Shown here: positions 29,881 through 39,041 of the stretch, piece by piece
Layout of the letters: each line of letters starts with the position of its first letter
How positions within the stretch are numbered: position 1 is the first letter of the stretch
Notes under the pieces: generated by a model
What the model saw: the letters and a program-made list of their open reading frames with translations, nothing else
Told to the model about the DNA's origin: nothing
The model's database searches: none
Source of the DNA: Sugiyamaella lignohabitans
Taxonomy: Eukaryota > Ascomycota > Dipodascomycetes > Dipodascales > Trichomonascaceae
NCBI RefSeq assembly: GCF_001640025.1
Contig: NC_031671.1
Location: 2,542,001-2,606,000 of the forward strand
DNA length: 64,000 bases
Reading direction: 5' to 3'
Translations under genes and position numbers: made by a program

Positions 29881-29952
29881 AGCTGTCAGAATCTGTCAGA
29901 ATCTGTCAAAAGCTATCAGAAGCTGTCAAAAGCTGTCAAAAGCTGCCAGAAT
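29881..29952. repeat. AGCTGTCAGAAT / AGCTGTCAAA tandem array
   Basis: Six to seven 11-12-bp units (CTGTCAGAAT, CTGTCAAAAG and variants) directly follow the decayed palindrome, downstream of MOB1. Confidence 0.85.
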
Positions 29953-30036
29953 TTATATAAACAGTGGAATAAATATAGAGAAAGCTAGAAATACCGTCGA
30001 AAATCACAACCGTACTAGGACCATTGATGTACTCGA

Positions 30037-30804
30037 TTATTTGCCATCACTGGCAAGCATTATATCAATGAGTTCTTGTAGAGGCGCAAATTCAGCAGCG
30101 TCAACAAGCTGAAACTCGTTGCAAAACAGTACAAAATGTTTGAGGGAGGTGTTCAAATGCTGGTGCATCTTTAATTCGGTGATGTGCTCAAAGTGATGAC
30201 AATAGATATGAGCGTACACTCGGAAAAGTCGTTTTAGGATGGTCTTGAACACAGCAGGTGCATCTTTAGAAAATGGTACACCAGTCTTGCTGGGAAAATA
30301 CTTTTCGTTGTTGAAATATGTCTGGACCCATGTCATGAGATTCTCAATGTACTCTGGAGCGCTAACTTTGGTGGCTCGTTTGTATTTGGGGTTATTAGGA
30401 TCTTGCCAGAGGTATTCATATTGGTCACCTGCCAGCATTCTTGGACATGTAACTGGTGAACAAAATTCAGTTATCGTGCCGTATAGCATATTGACCTGGT
30501 TGAAAAAGTCCACAACATGGACTGCGATCCATTCAGTAACATCTTCACCTTCTGGAAGTTTGACTGCCTGTCTCAAAGCTCCACCACCAAGTGTACTTTC
30601 AGCGTACTGTCGAAGATAATCATATTGATTCTCGGTGGTTGGTTTGTTCTTGAATGTACGTGTTGTACGAACGTTACTGCTGTACGAGGGGTTAGTTGGC
30701 GATCTAAGTGGGATCTAAGTGGTTTGTGAACACCTTCACAACAAAGAAAAGCCAGTGAAATATCCCTTATTTGATACTTACAAAGTCTGGAAGAAGTTTG
30801 ACAT
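30037..30804 (-). CDS. MOB1: MOB kinase activator, Mob1 (2 exons)
   Basis: Exon 1 is 30782-30804 (23 nt) and exon 2 is 30037-30679. The 102-nt intron has donor GTAAGT, branch ACTAAC and acceptor ACAG, giving 221 residues. The product runs [13 protein letters not shown], then [12 protein letters not shown] and [10 protein letters not shown]. The Mob zinc ligands are present (Cys-x4-Cys in Phe-Cys-Ser-Pro-Val-Thr-Cys-Pro; His-x4-His in Cys-His-His-Phe-Glu-His). Mob1 activates the NDR kinase Dbf2 in the mitotic exit network and cytokinesis. The N-terminal extension is short, as in fission yeast. The first exon encodes only seven full codons. Confidence 0.93.
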
Positions 30805-31271
30805 TGTAGCTTATTGTGTTGATGCGAGAGTGGTATAATGTTAAATTGGAATCGGATCGTGCACGTCTGAATGTAAACAAACAATGATGCATGCTGAGTT
30901 GATCATCTGCACGGCTGCCTCGATTCCTGTCCTCCACTCGCTACTGGAAGCCAAGAAAAAATAACTGCTAACTATTTGTGTAGAAATAAAGTTTTGGAGA
31001 AAGCAAAGAAGGAATTCTGTACCCTGATTCAGGTTTCAGTTATTCTCTTGCTTTTCAGCTGGCTGCATAGATTATGACAATCTACGTCTTAAATAAGCAA
31101 CAGATGTAATAGGTATGTAGATATAGAACTTGAAAGATGAATAGTAGGGGTCTTTGTAAAAATGATTGAACTCAATCAACTACTCTCCCGACATTCTGGA
31201 AAGAAGTACGTGTCAGAGCAGTGTTATTTCGTGTTTGGTATAGGTCGTGCAGCAGACTTTTGGTAGTCGAC
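30805..31271. other. MOB1 promoter region, no feature seen
   Basis: 467 bp between two minus-strand genes; AT-rich, with no coding frame or repeat of note. Confidence 0.5.
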
Positions 31272-31430
31272 TCAACCGCCCCAGCGTAAAAAGAGATACA
31301 GGATAATGCTAAGTAGCAATACGACTAATGCTCCTATAACACGTTTGTCAAGAAGATAATCTTCGATCGTATTTAGTATCAACTTGTCTTCGTACTTTTC
31401 AGCAGCATCTTCGACCAGTGGGTTATCCAT
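31272..31430 (-). CDS. Small predicted tail-anchored membrane protein, 52 residues
   Basis: A complete small ORF from ATG (31430) to TGA. The first 30 residues are hydrophilic and acidic (starting Met-Asp-Asn-Pro-Leu-Val-Glu-Asp, with Ile-Glu-Asp-Tyr-Leu-Leu-Asp-Lys-Arg). They are followed by one strongly hydrophobic segment of about 18 residues (31-48, Val/Leu/Ile) and a short basic-aromatic end Arg-Trp-Gly-Gly. This is the layout of a C-terminally anchored protein of ER or outer mitochondrial membrane. I do not recognise a family; it is not Sss1, Sbh1, Ysy6 or a small TOM subunit by eye. The clean acidic-head plus single-helix pattern is why I believe it is real. It is divergent from the SelO gene. 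Confidence 0.5.
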   Translation of the reverse strand: MDNPLVEDAAEKYEDKLILNTIEDYLLDKRVIGALVVLLLSIILYLFLRWGG

Positions 31431-32469
31431 GATATGTTTTAGGTGGTGATAATATCAACAGTGAATTTGAGGATGTGGGTGTGATTTGGTTAAGAAGTCC
31501 GTCTTATTACAAAATAAAATTGAGAAGAAAACTTGAGAGAGGGCTACTATTTGTAGGTTTAGATATTCAATAAGGTAAGGCGGTTGAACCCGCATTCCAT
31601 TAATATCAAGGCACATAGAGTTAAATATCGGTGCAAGAACTTTGAAACCAAGCATATTATGACATTATGACGAAATTATTACACCAGTGGAAACAGAGTT
31701 GGTCGGGATATGTTTTGTTCAAAATAAACTTGTATTTTTAAAGTATAATCAAAGAGCTGGTTGAGCGACTGTCTTGTGGTACCCTATAAGCATTGTTCCT
31801 GTTAGATCTTGGTAGACTTGCAGGAACTTGCATATAGTTCTTATCTTGATTACCCCTGAGTGTCGATCATTCCTAAATAATCAGAATATGAAGAGCGAGT
31901 GAGGTTAAAGCAGAACACATTGATGATATTTCACGAGTTCAAAAATCATTCAATATAGGACAGAAGACAAATTCTAATCAGAATTGTGATTGGTTTGGTA
32001 TAATAACAAGTCAGAATATGAGGCTTCTCAAATTGAATTGTTTAAGTACACGGCGAGTATTTTCAAACTCGGGTTATGAGGAGAGCTGTCAAGAGAGTTT
32101 TAAAAAATCACTTATATTCAAACCCTTTCACCCCAACATCTAAAACAATTATTCGTCAAAGCTTGATACTTCAATAACGCTATTTCTCACACTTTCACAG
32201 AATAATTCCGCAGTTTATTGAAGTAAGAAAGAAGTACCATTCTTCTAAGTCATCAAGAAAAGGATATATTGCACAGTTCATCTTTTGAAACCCAACCTCT
32301 TTCCCTAACCATTTCTTCCAATATGAAGGGAACTGATGAGCAACAATATCGACTGGAAAGCAATTCTCTATAACGAGGTTAGGGTTCTAATCCTATTGAT
32401 ACCCCACAACTTCTTAATATTCTAGATTTTCTAGATTCATTCTCAACTTCACAATAGATCTTTACCAAG
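31431..32469. other. Promoter region upstream of SelO gene, no feature seen
   Basis: 1.04 kb of AT-rich DNA between divergent starts. No palindromic element, credible ORF or RNA gene was found. Confidence 0.5.
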
Positions 32470-34221
32470 ATGACGACTTTTCAGAAGCTAACAAAAACAT
32501 CGACATTCACACAATTCCTAACTCCAGATGCCAAAGTTCCTACTATAGAAGCAGCCAAGTCGGCAGGAGCCGAACTTATCCGCACAGCCAGAATGGTCGA
32601 AGGAAGTTTCACATGGCTTGTACCGGGTATTTTGGAAGGAAAAGAAAATCCAAAATATGAGGTAGTGGCAGTTTCACCTTCTGCGATGAAGGATTTAGGT
32701 CTTCAGGAAGGAGAAGAAACCACCGAGTTGTTCAAAGAAACCGTTTCAGGCTACAGCAGTCGAGTGGACGCTATTGGCGTTTATCCATGGGCCCAGGCTT
32801 ATGCAGGATGGCAATTCGGACAATGGGCAGGTCAATTAGGAGATGGAAGAGCAGTCAGCCTTTTTGAAGGAACTAATAAAACTACTGGAAAGCGATATGA
32901 ACTGCAATTGAAGGGTGGAGGCCTAACTCCCTATTCGCGGTTTGCCGACGGAAAGGCAGTTCTCAGATCTAGTATTCGTGAAGCACTTGGATCAGAAGCA
33001 GTCAATGCACTTGGAATTCCCACGACCCGTGCTCTGTCATTAGTTAATTTACCTGAAACAATGGCCGTGCGTGAGTCTTTGGAAAGTTGTGCTGTAGTGT
33101 GTAGAATGGCGGAGACATGGGTGAGAATTGGTACTTTTGACCTTCACCGGGCACGAGGAGCAAGAAAGGAGATGAGAAAATTAGCCGACTACTGTATTGA
33201 ACATGTATTTGGTTATGAACCTAATAATAGTGGCAGAAAGGTAATTGATGCTGCATCGAAGACGAGGTACCAAGATCTGTATACAGAGATTGTCAAGAGA
33301 AATGCCAACACGACAGCGTTATGGCAAGCGTACGGATTTTTAAATGGTGTTCTCAATACTGATAATACGTCTATATTTGGACTAACTTTAGACTATGGTC
33401 CATTTGCTTTCATGGATACATTTGACCCAAGTTATACCCCTAATCATGATGACGGTATGCTAAGATATTCCTATAGAAACACCCCCAGTGTCATTTTGTG
33501 GAATTTAGTAAGGCTTGGAGAAGACTTGGGTGAGCTACTTGGGGCTGCGCCAGATTTCGTTGATGACACTGAGTTTATTGAAAAGGGACTCAATTCAGAG
33601 CAGATAGAAGGTGTTAAAGATAGAGCGGAGACGTTTATAATGGAGTCTCAAAAGGTATTCGAAACAGAGTTTCTCAAGTCATTCAATAAGACCATGGGTA
33701 AGAGACTTGGATTGCAAACTTTTGAAGAGGAAGATCATGATAAAATCTTGACGCCGTTATTGGACATGCTTCAAGCATGTGAACTGGACTTTAACCAGTT
33801 TTTCCGAAAATTGAGTGATTTAGAACTTTTTGCAGAAACATCCTCACTTGATGTAGAACATTTTTTCCCTCAAATCAGAGGATTTGCTCCAATGTATTCT
33901 CTGGAAGAGGCTAAAGACAAGCTTTTGAACTGGATCAACACAGTTTACAAACCAAGGTTGGAGAAAGAGGGCTCGAAGTCAGATGAAGAACGACGAGAGC
34001 GTATGCGCAAAGTGAACCCCAAATTTATTTTGAAAGGATGGATTCTGGACGAAGTCATCCAAAAAGCCCGCCAAAATGATTTCACCTTATACCACCAAGT
34101 GCAGAAAATGGCCCTCTCTCCCTTTAACGAAACATGGGGACTTCCAGAAGAACTTGAGAACCGTCTGACTGGAGATGTACCACGATCCGAAAGAGACAGT
34201 CAGTGTTCCTGCAGCAGTTAA
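32470..34221 (+). CDS. FMP40: Protein adenylyltransferase SelO (Fmp40 family)
   Basis: 583 residues of the SelO pseudokinase-fold AMPylase family. Seen are Tyr-Pro-Trp-Ala-Gln-Ala-Tyr-Ala-Gly-Trp-Gln-Phe-Gly-Gln-Trp-Ala-Gly-Gln-Leu-Gly-Asp-Gly-Arg, then Glu-Leu-Gln-Leu-Lys-Gly-Gly-Gly-Leu-Thr-Pro-Tyr-Ser-Arg-Phe-Ala-Asp-Gly, Ser-Ile-Arg-Glu, and Gly-Val-Leu-Asn-Thr-Asp-Asn-Thr-Ser with the Asp-Tyr-Gly-Pro metal site. The family transfers AMP to Ser/Thr/Tyr of mitochondrial proteins and affects redox homeostasis. The C terminus is Cys-Ser-Cys-Ser-Ser, with cysteine at the place where animal SelO has selenocysteine. Upstream Thr/Lys-rich residues could form a presequence. No intron. Confidence 0.94.
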   Translation: MTTFQKLTKTSTFTQFLTPDAKVPTIEAAKSAGAELIRTARMVEGSFTWLVPGILEGKENPKYEVVAVSPSAMKDLGLQEGEETTELFKETVSGYSSRVDAIGVYPWAQAYAGWQFGQWAGQLGDGRAVSLFEGTNKTTGKRYELQLKGGGLTPYSRFADGKAVLRSSIREALGSEAVNALGIPTTRALSLVNLPETMAVRESLESCAVVCRMAETWVRIGTFDLHRARGARKEMRKLADYCIEHVFGYEPNNSGRKVIDAASKTRYQDLYTEIVKRNANTTALWQAYGFLNGVLNTDNTSIFGLTLDYGPFAFMDTFDPSYTPNHDDGMLRYSYRNTPSVILWNLVRLGEDLGELLGAAPDFVDDTEFIEKGLNSEQIEGVKDRAETFIMESQKVFETEFLKSFNKTMGKRLGLQTFEEEDHDKILTPLLDMLQACELDFNQFFRKLSDLELFAETSSLDVEHFFPQIRGFAPMYSLEEAKDKLLNWINTVYKPRLEKEGSKSDEERRERMRKVNPKFILKGWILDEVIQKARQNDFTLYHQVQKMALSPFNETWGLPEELENRLTGDVPRSERDSQCSCSS

Positions 34222-34699
34222 GGTGGTAAATTCGAGACCACTACGGTCATTTTTATTTTTTTCTCATTTGAGTTACACCTAGAGTTACAAGGGTGTAGAA
34301 CTATAGAATTGAGGATCTCAAGTTATGAGTAGAACAAATATGATTATTTTTGCCTGGTCCCTAAAGGACAACATCAATCATTGGACAACGAATTCCAAAT
34401 ATTCAAAGGTCAATTATACATTTTTCAAATGCAATACTGGCAGCATAGTCATATCTGTATTACAGAGGAGGTCGAAAAATCAAAATTCCGTATCTTATTT
34501 GCTTCATTTAACAGGAGCGTAATAAAAACACTTTAAACAACTATTTAATAAATTTAAATCCCATTATTATCACGTCTACAACGCCTTTTTATTCAACAGA
34601 AAACGGATCACACTCTGACTGAATCAGTGCACGTCGAGATTGGCAGCCGCACAATGTTCATAAATCCAGCATCGAGGGATCATGTTGTGAACCTCAGAC
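34222..34699. other. Intergenic region, no feature seen
   Basis: 478 bp, AT-rich, between two plus-strand genes; no supported feature. Confidence 0.5.
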
Positions 34700-36360
34700 A
34701 TGTCGCAGTTGGCAACGAAGCTGAAAAGCGCAATTAGGATCCAGGATGGCATTGCCTGCTCGCGGCTGCTTAGCATTGGCAACCCCGACCTCGTGCAGAT
34801 AGCATCATCCACCAATGAAGCCATGATTGGCGGGCAAATCCGGTCACAAATGCCCGACGAGCTGTGGGCAGAGGTGGTGATTTGCTACTGGAAAGTGGCC
34901 CATCTCATCATCCGAAACGACATTGTCGAAGCATACTCCGCCCAAAACGCTCTCCTAGTGTAAGTCAGCCCATCCCTAGAAGTGACACAGCAACTAACAA
35001 TTCTCCAGCGCCATCAACCGGGTGGCAGATCGCACCGACAACTGGCTCCTACCCGTCCTATACGTCATTGCCAAAGAGCTCCGTCAGATCTCGAACTTGG
35101 TAGGTAATCCACTGGTGGAGGTCTGCCTCCGGCGGCTGGGGCTCCGCCCCAGACCCTGGTTGCTCCTCTCGCTGCGCTCGAGTCGGGCGTCGACGGTCCC
35201 AGCAACTCCTGCGAAGCAGGAGCAACCAGGGTCTGGGGCGGAGCCCCAGCCGCCGGAGGCACACGGCCCCACCACAATTGACCCGGTTACTAACATCACA
35301 GGGCGACTCGACGCTGAAATCGAATAGTGAGATGAAAAAGACTCACCAGACCAAACAGGAGGAGGCTACTAGGACCATCAACCGGTCGTTCAATATCTGT
35401 CTCAACGACCGCAACCCGGAGATCGATTATACTAAGAAATGGGGAGCGTATTTCTTTGCCGGAGAACTGTTCAAGACGTATTTCAAGGTAAGTTCATTTG
35501 GGCTGCTACGAGAAAAGTTGAGTTCTAACGAGTTTTCCAGCTGAATAAACACCCGCTGGCGAAAAGTGTTATCAAGGTGCGCAATGCCATGGTCAACGAG
35601 CTGCCACCTCTCGAAAAATATCCCAAGTCGCATAGAGTCACCTATTTATACTACTGGGGAGTTCTACTGTTCATTGACGAAGACTACGAGGCCGCCGAAA
35701 CCCGTCTGGCAGAGGCGCTTTCGTTGTGTCTCAGAACAGCTACTAAAAACCAAGAGTAAGTACACAGCTATAAAAAGGCTACTGGGTAATCATTAAGATG
35801 CTAACAAGAAAAACAGGGCCATTTTGCTGTATCTCATCGCATCCAAGCTGATAGTTAACAGTCAAAAACCGGTGAAAGGCAGAGCGTATCTACCCAGTAA
35901 CGAGGTGTGGACGAGGTTTCCGAGACTCGAGTCAGCGTACCGAGACCTGATCGAGGCGTGTAACAGCGGAAACATCCGACAGTTCGACAAGCATTTATTT
36001 ATTAGACGCCGGTTATTTGTCAATCGGTACATCTATCTCGCAATGGAGAAAGTGCGTACCATTGCCGTGTACAACCTTTTATATCGAGTCTACCTCTTGG
36101 AAGGAAAACCCAGCCGGCTCTTAGTAGACACTGTAAGACGCAGTTTAAAGCTGGCCGGATATTTCAACGAGCAACAGGGGCTCATTCTCGACACCTCGAG
36201 CACCGACCAACCAGAAAAACAACTCGACACATACGAACTCGACGAAACAGAATGCATCCTCGCCAACTTCATCCGCCAGGGCTCTCTTAAAGGCTACATC
36301 TCACACGAGCGCCGAACCGTGGTCTTACGGAACACTGGTGCATTCCCGTTCCAGGACTAG
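34700..36360 (+). CDS. CSN12: PCI-domain protein, CSN12/PCID2 family (5 exons)
   Basis: Exons are 34700-34959, 35009-35099, 35302-35487, 35541-35755 and 35817-36360, giving 431 residues. All introns have GTAAGT or GTAGGT donors and a CTAAC branch, with lengths 49, 202, 53 and 61 nt. The second intron is long only because it contains a 138-bp palindromic element. The product has TPR-like helices (Tyr-Tyr-Trp-Gly-Val-Leu-Leu-Phe-Ile), the Leu-Tyr-Leu-Ile-Ala-Ser-Lys-Leu segment, and a C-terminal PCI winged helix ending Cys-Ile-Leu-Ala-Asn-Phe-Ile-Arg-Gln-Gly-x2-Lys-Gly-Tyr-Ile-Ser-His-Glu. This is the family of yeast Csn12 and Thp1 and human PCID2, which act with Sem1 in mRNP complexes. Csn12 is favoured by length and by its neighbours TMEM14 and STE18, as in S. 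cerevisiae. Confidence 0.9.
35124..35261 (+). repeat. Palindromic double-hairpin element inside a coding-gene intron
   Basis: 138 bp with perfect arms, entirely within CSN12 intron 2 (35100-35301). It lies 24 bp from the donor and 40 bp from the acceptor. Removing it leaves a 64-nt intron, in line with the gene's other introns. Confidence 0.97.
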
Positions 36361-36401
36361 AACCTGTAGCTACTGAAATGAAAACATTTTTGGGGCCCAC
36401 G

Positions 36402-36541
36402 TGCCTCCGGCGGCTGGGGCTCCGCCCCAGACCCTGGTTGCTCCTCTCGCTCCGCTCGAGTCGTTCCGTCCACGGTCCCAGCCATCTCCTGCGAAGCAGG
36501 AGCAACCAGGGTCTGGGGCGGAGCCCCAGCCGCCGGAGGCA
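36402..36541 (+). repeat. Palindromic double-hairpin element, full copy
   Basis: 140 bp with perfect arms, starting 42 bp after the CSN12 stop; CTCGAG type left (middle base C), CTCCTGC-GAA-GCAGGAG right. Confidence 0.95.
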
Positions 36542-37443
36542 GCACTCCAGGCCCCGACACGGCCCCGGTCGGCTATAGGAGGCAAGCGGCGGCCGGACGA
36601 GAATGACCGGGACGGAGAAATGGCAGTTATCGTGGTCGGTTGCGCGATGAGATGCTCGGGTGGGGCAATGCCTCTAACGGCAGCGAGCAGTATCAGTATG
36701 CGGGTCCGAACGGTCGAGTCTTGATAAGGTTTGAAATTCTCGCGCTAGCAGATCAGATTAGACCCAGTTTTTTTCGCAGCTAGCGCCAGAGAGCCGGGTT
36801 AGTGAGTGGGTGGGTGGGGTGGATTTGTGGGCCGATAAGTGAGGGAGGGACTCGGTAAGTGGGCCGGCAAGCCAGTGTTGCTAATCGTGTCAGTCAGGAA
36901 AAGTCAGCACACAAAACCATTTTCTTGGTCGATTTAATTTGAATGCCGAGCGTAGTTCTGGGTCGGCGAGTCATCGGAACAACTGAAATCAGGAACCGAC
37001 CATGGTAACATTAACAGTGTTTTTGTTTATTTCCTCGGGATGGGGTCCCGGGCCCGGGTCAAATATTGAGCCGACCGGGGTCCCTAGAAGCATCAGCAGC
37101 GGCATCAGCAGCAGCGGCAGCAGCAGCTTTTAGCGTAAGCACATAAGCACGTAAGCACCCCAGTTTCGGAGGTACTGAAATGCATGCAGCCCCGGCCGAT
37201 TACTCCCAATAGCACACAGCCCCGGATGACCATGCAGCAACTAAGACGTTCTCGTGTGGGGATGGGTGAGCTAATCAGGCACATGCTGCATAATCACACT
37301 GGCACATGCCCCCCCCATGGCTCCGTAATATTGCCTTTGGCATGGGCAGGCAGGGCAGAACATTACAAATTTCTAGTGCCGGCCGGTGGGGGCGTGTTTG
37401 GATGTTCCATGTTTGCTTGCGTCATCACCCGATCTCGATGCTC

Positions 37444-37452
37444 TATATAAAT
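37444..37452 (+). promoter_or_regulatory. TATA box of the 94-residue gene
   Basis: TATATAAAT follows GC-rich upstream DNA and is followed by an AT-rich leader of about 300 bp with no upstream ATG-rich frame of note. Confidence 0.5.
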
Positions 37453-37758
37453 TGGAGATAATCCGGCATGGTGTGAAAAATTTCATCCCTTTTATTTTAT
37501 TATTTTATTTCATTTTCTGTGACGAAAACATTTTTGACAAAGTCTTGAAGTATATTGGTGTATTACAATATACGACTAGAACCGCGAACGATCAAAAGAA
37601 GATTATTTTATTACAACAAGTATCATCCGTCTGTTTAGAAACATAAACACTACTGTGATATATTCGTTGCCACTACATACCATAAGCAAAGCAACACCAC
37701 AACAGAACAACCAAAACATACACAAACAACCTAACTTTGAAAACAAAGTACTTATAAA

Positions 37759-38043
37759 ATGTCGACCTCATCTCACCGACCATCATTTTTGTCACTGACT
37801 TCGCCTCTTCTCCAGGCTTCTCCAGTTGTTGGTGAAGCGGACCAGATCATCCCTGGCACCTTGAAGCTCAACGAGCTGGCTGAAGACGCCATTGTCGACG
37901 ACGAGATTTCTTCGGCCGATATCATCAGTGGAGCCAACAAAGAGCGCCGTTCAAGCTCCATGTCCGGCACACCCCTTAGCTTGGGCCCCCCTGTGGAGGG
38001 AGAAGGGTTCCGACCACGTGCTAACAGTAACCTTGGCTACTAA
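37759..38043 (+). CDS. Unknown 94-residue Ser-rich protein
   Basis: A complete ORF with a good start context (AAAATG). The product opens with a Ser-rich stretch (Ser-Thr-Ser-Ser-His-Arg-Pro-Ser), then an acidic middle (Glu-Asp-Ala-Ile-Val-Asp-Asp-Glu-Ile-Ser-Ser-Ala-Asp), then Lys-Glu-Arg-Arg-Ser-Ser-Ser-Met-Ser, a likely basophilic kinase site, and ends Arg-Ala-Asn-Ser-Asn-Leu-Gly-Tyr. There is no signal peptide, membrane segment or cysteine. I do not recognise the family. The long GC-rich promoter with a TATA box and an A-rich leader suggests a regulated, possibly strongly expressed gene. It looks intrinsically disordered, like small stress- or kinase-regulated yeast proteins. Confidence 0.65.
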   Translation: MSTSSHRPSFLSLTSPLLQASPVVGEADQIIPGTLKLNELAEDAIVDDEISSADIISGANKERRSSSMSGTPLSLGPPVEGEGFRPRANSNLGY

Positions 38044-38337
38044 GCAGCCATTACTGCTACTACTGCTACTACTGCCAGCCGCTATTGGGTGCAAACCCTG
38101 TTCCTAGACCACTTGTTATGATGCCCACTGATTGATGACCGTTTATTTAGTTGATCAATGTTTTTTTTATGTTAATTTATTTATTTGATGTTGATGTTAA
38201 TCCGCTAGTCTCCGAACCCAGCCCATCTGTCCACCCCCGCCAGCTGCACCAGTCCACTGCCGGAGAAGCGCATTTTCTACTCCGCCAGATCCCCCGGCCC
38301 AGACTGCATCCAAAGAATGTTCTGGACTCCCCTCACC

Positions 38338-38398
38338 CGACTCGAGCGAAGCGAGAGGAGCCACGGGGTCTGGGGCGGAGCCCCAGCCGCCGGAGGCA
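38338..38398 (-). repeat. Palindromic element, right half only (outward-facing pair, part 1)
   Basis: A 61-bp module: CTCGAG-type hairpin then right arm. It is the reverse complement of the module at 38419-38479, with a 20-bp spacer. Confidence 0.9.
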
Positions 38399-38418
38399 GG
38401 ACCCGGGGGCCGTGTGTG

Positions 38419-38479
38419 TGCCTCCGGCGGCTGGGGCTCCGCCCCAGACCCCGAGGCTCCTCTCGCTTCGCTCGAGTCG
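38419..38479 (+). repeat. Palindromic element, left half only (outward-facing pair, part 2)
   Basis: A 61-bp module: left arm then CTCGAG-type hairpin, inverted relative to 38338-38398. The second inside-out pair in the window, this time built from CTCGAG-type modules. Confidence 0.9.
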
Positions 38480-39041
38480 GGGCGTTGGGGGTGAGTGAGT
38501 CCGAGGTTTACAGGAGGAGCGGCTGGGGTGGAGGGAGGGGGAGAGAGTTGCCGAGGCAGGCGGAGGTGGTGCGAATGTGATTGATAAGGTAGCATTTGGA
38601 AGGTTCCTTGCCCCGATTAGCCCCGCCATTTGCGATTGGCAGGGTTGCATTTGGCACCCCAGTTGGCCGAAGCTGGCTGGTATGGGTAAATAAATAAACC
38701 TGGGCCTTCTTCTTCGTTTGTGGCGCTTATTCTTATAAATCTCGCTTGTGATTGTTCAGTGAAACTGCACGGTTATTGTCAGGATAAAAGCTTTGATTCT
38801 TGGATTTAATTCGACAGTGTTGCTACTGCTGATTAGCTCTATTGTTCGCTGCTATTGTGTGTTACATTGAGACAGTTGAGGTAGCATCGTGTGACATTGG
38901 ATCTGCCTGCCATATTTCGTACCCGACTTTACTTGTTTTCGTTCTTAATTCGTAAACTTCGATTTTATTTTTATTTTTTGATTTGATTTGTTTTGAATTT
39001 GATTTTTTGTTATTGTTTTTGGTAGTGGGTGATAAGATATA

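Larger units (their letters stand above)
29334..30036. other. ALG11 promoter and MOB1 3' flank
   Basis: 703 bp holding a decayed palindromic element (29707-29822) and an 11-12-bp tandem array. No gene is visible. Confidence 0.55.
36361..37758. other. Long intergenic region with complex promoter
   Basis: 1.4 kb with one palindromic element at its start, then GC-rich unique DNA (G runs near 36800, a CCCGGGCCCGGG palindrome near 37046, CAGCAGCGGCAGC repeats near 37100, C8 near 37308), a TATA box and an AT-rich leader. No gene is visible apart from the 94-residue ORF that follows. Confidence 0.55.
38044..39041. other. Intergenic region with outward-facing half palindromes; LON promoter
   Basis: 998 bp. 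It contains two half elements (38338-38398 and 38419-38479) and a T-rich leader with repeated GATTTG/TTTTTG before the Lon start. No gene is visible. Confidence 0.55.

Noticed and set aside
31741..32460. Possible tRNA or other RNA gene near 32380 (GGTTCTAATCC-like T-loop)
   Set aside because: The flanking bases do not form a five-pair T stem, and no acceptor stem or anticodon arm could be found.
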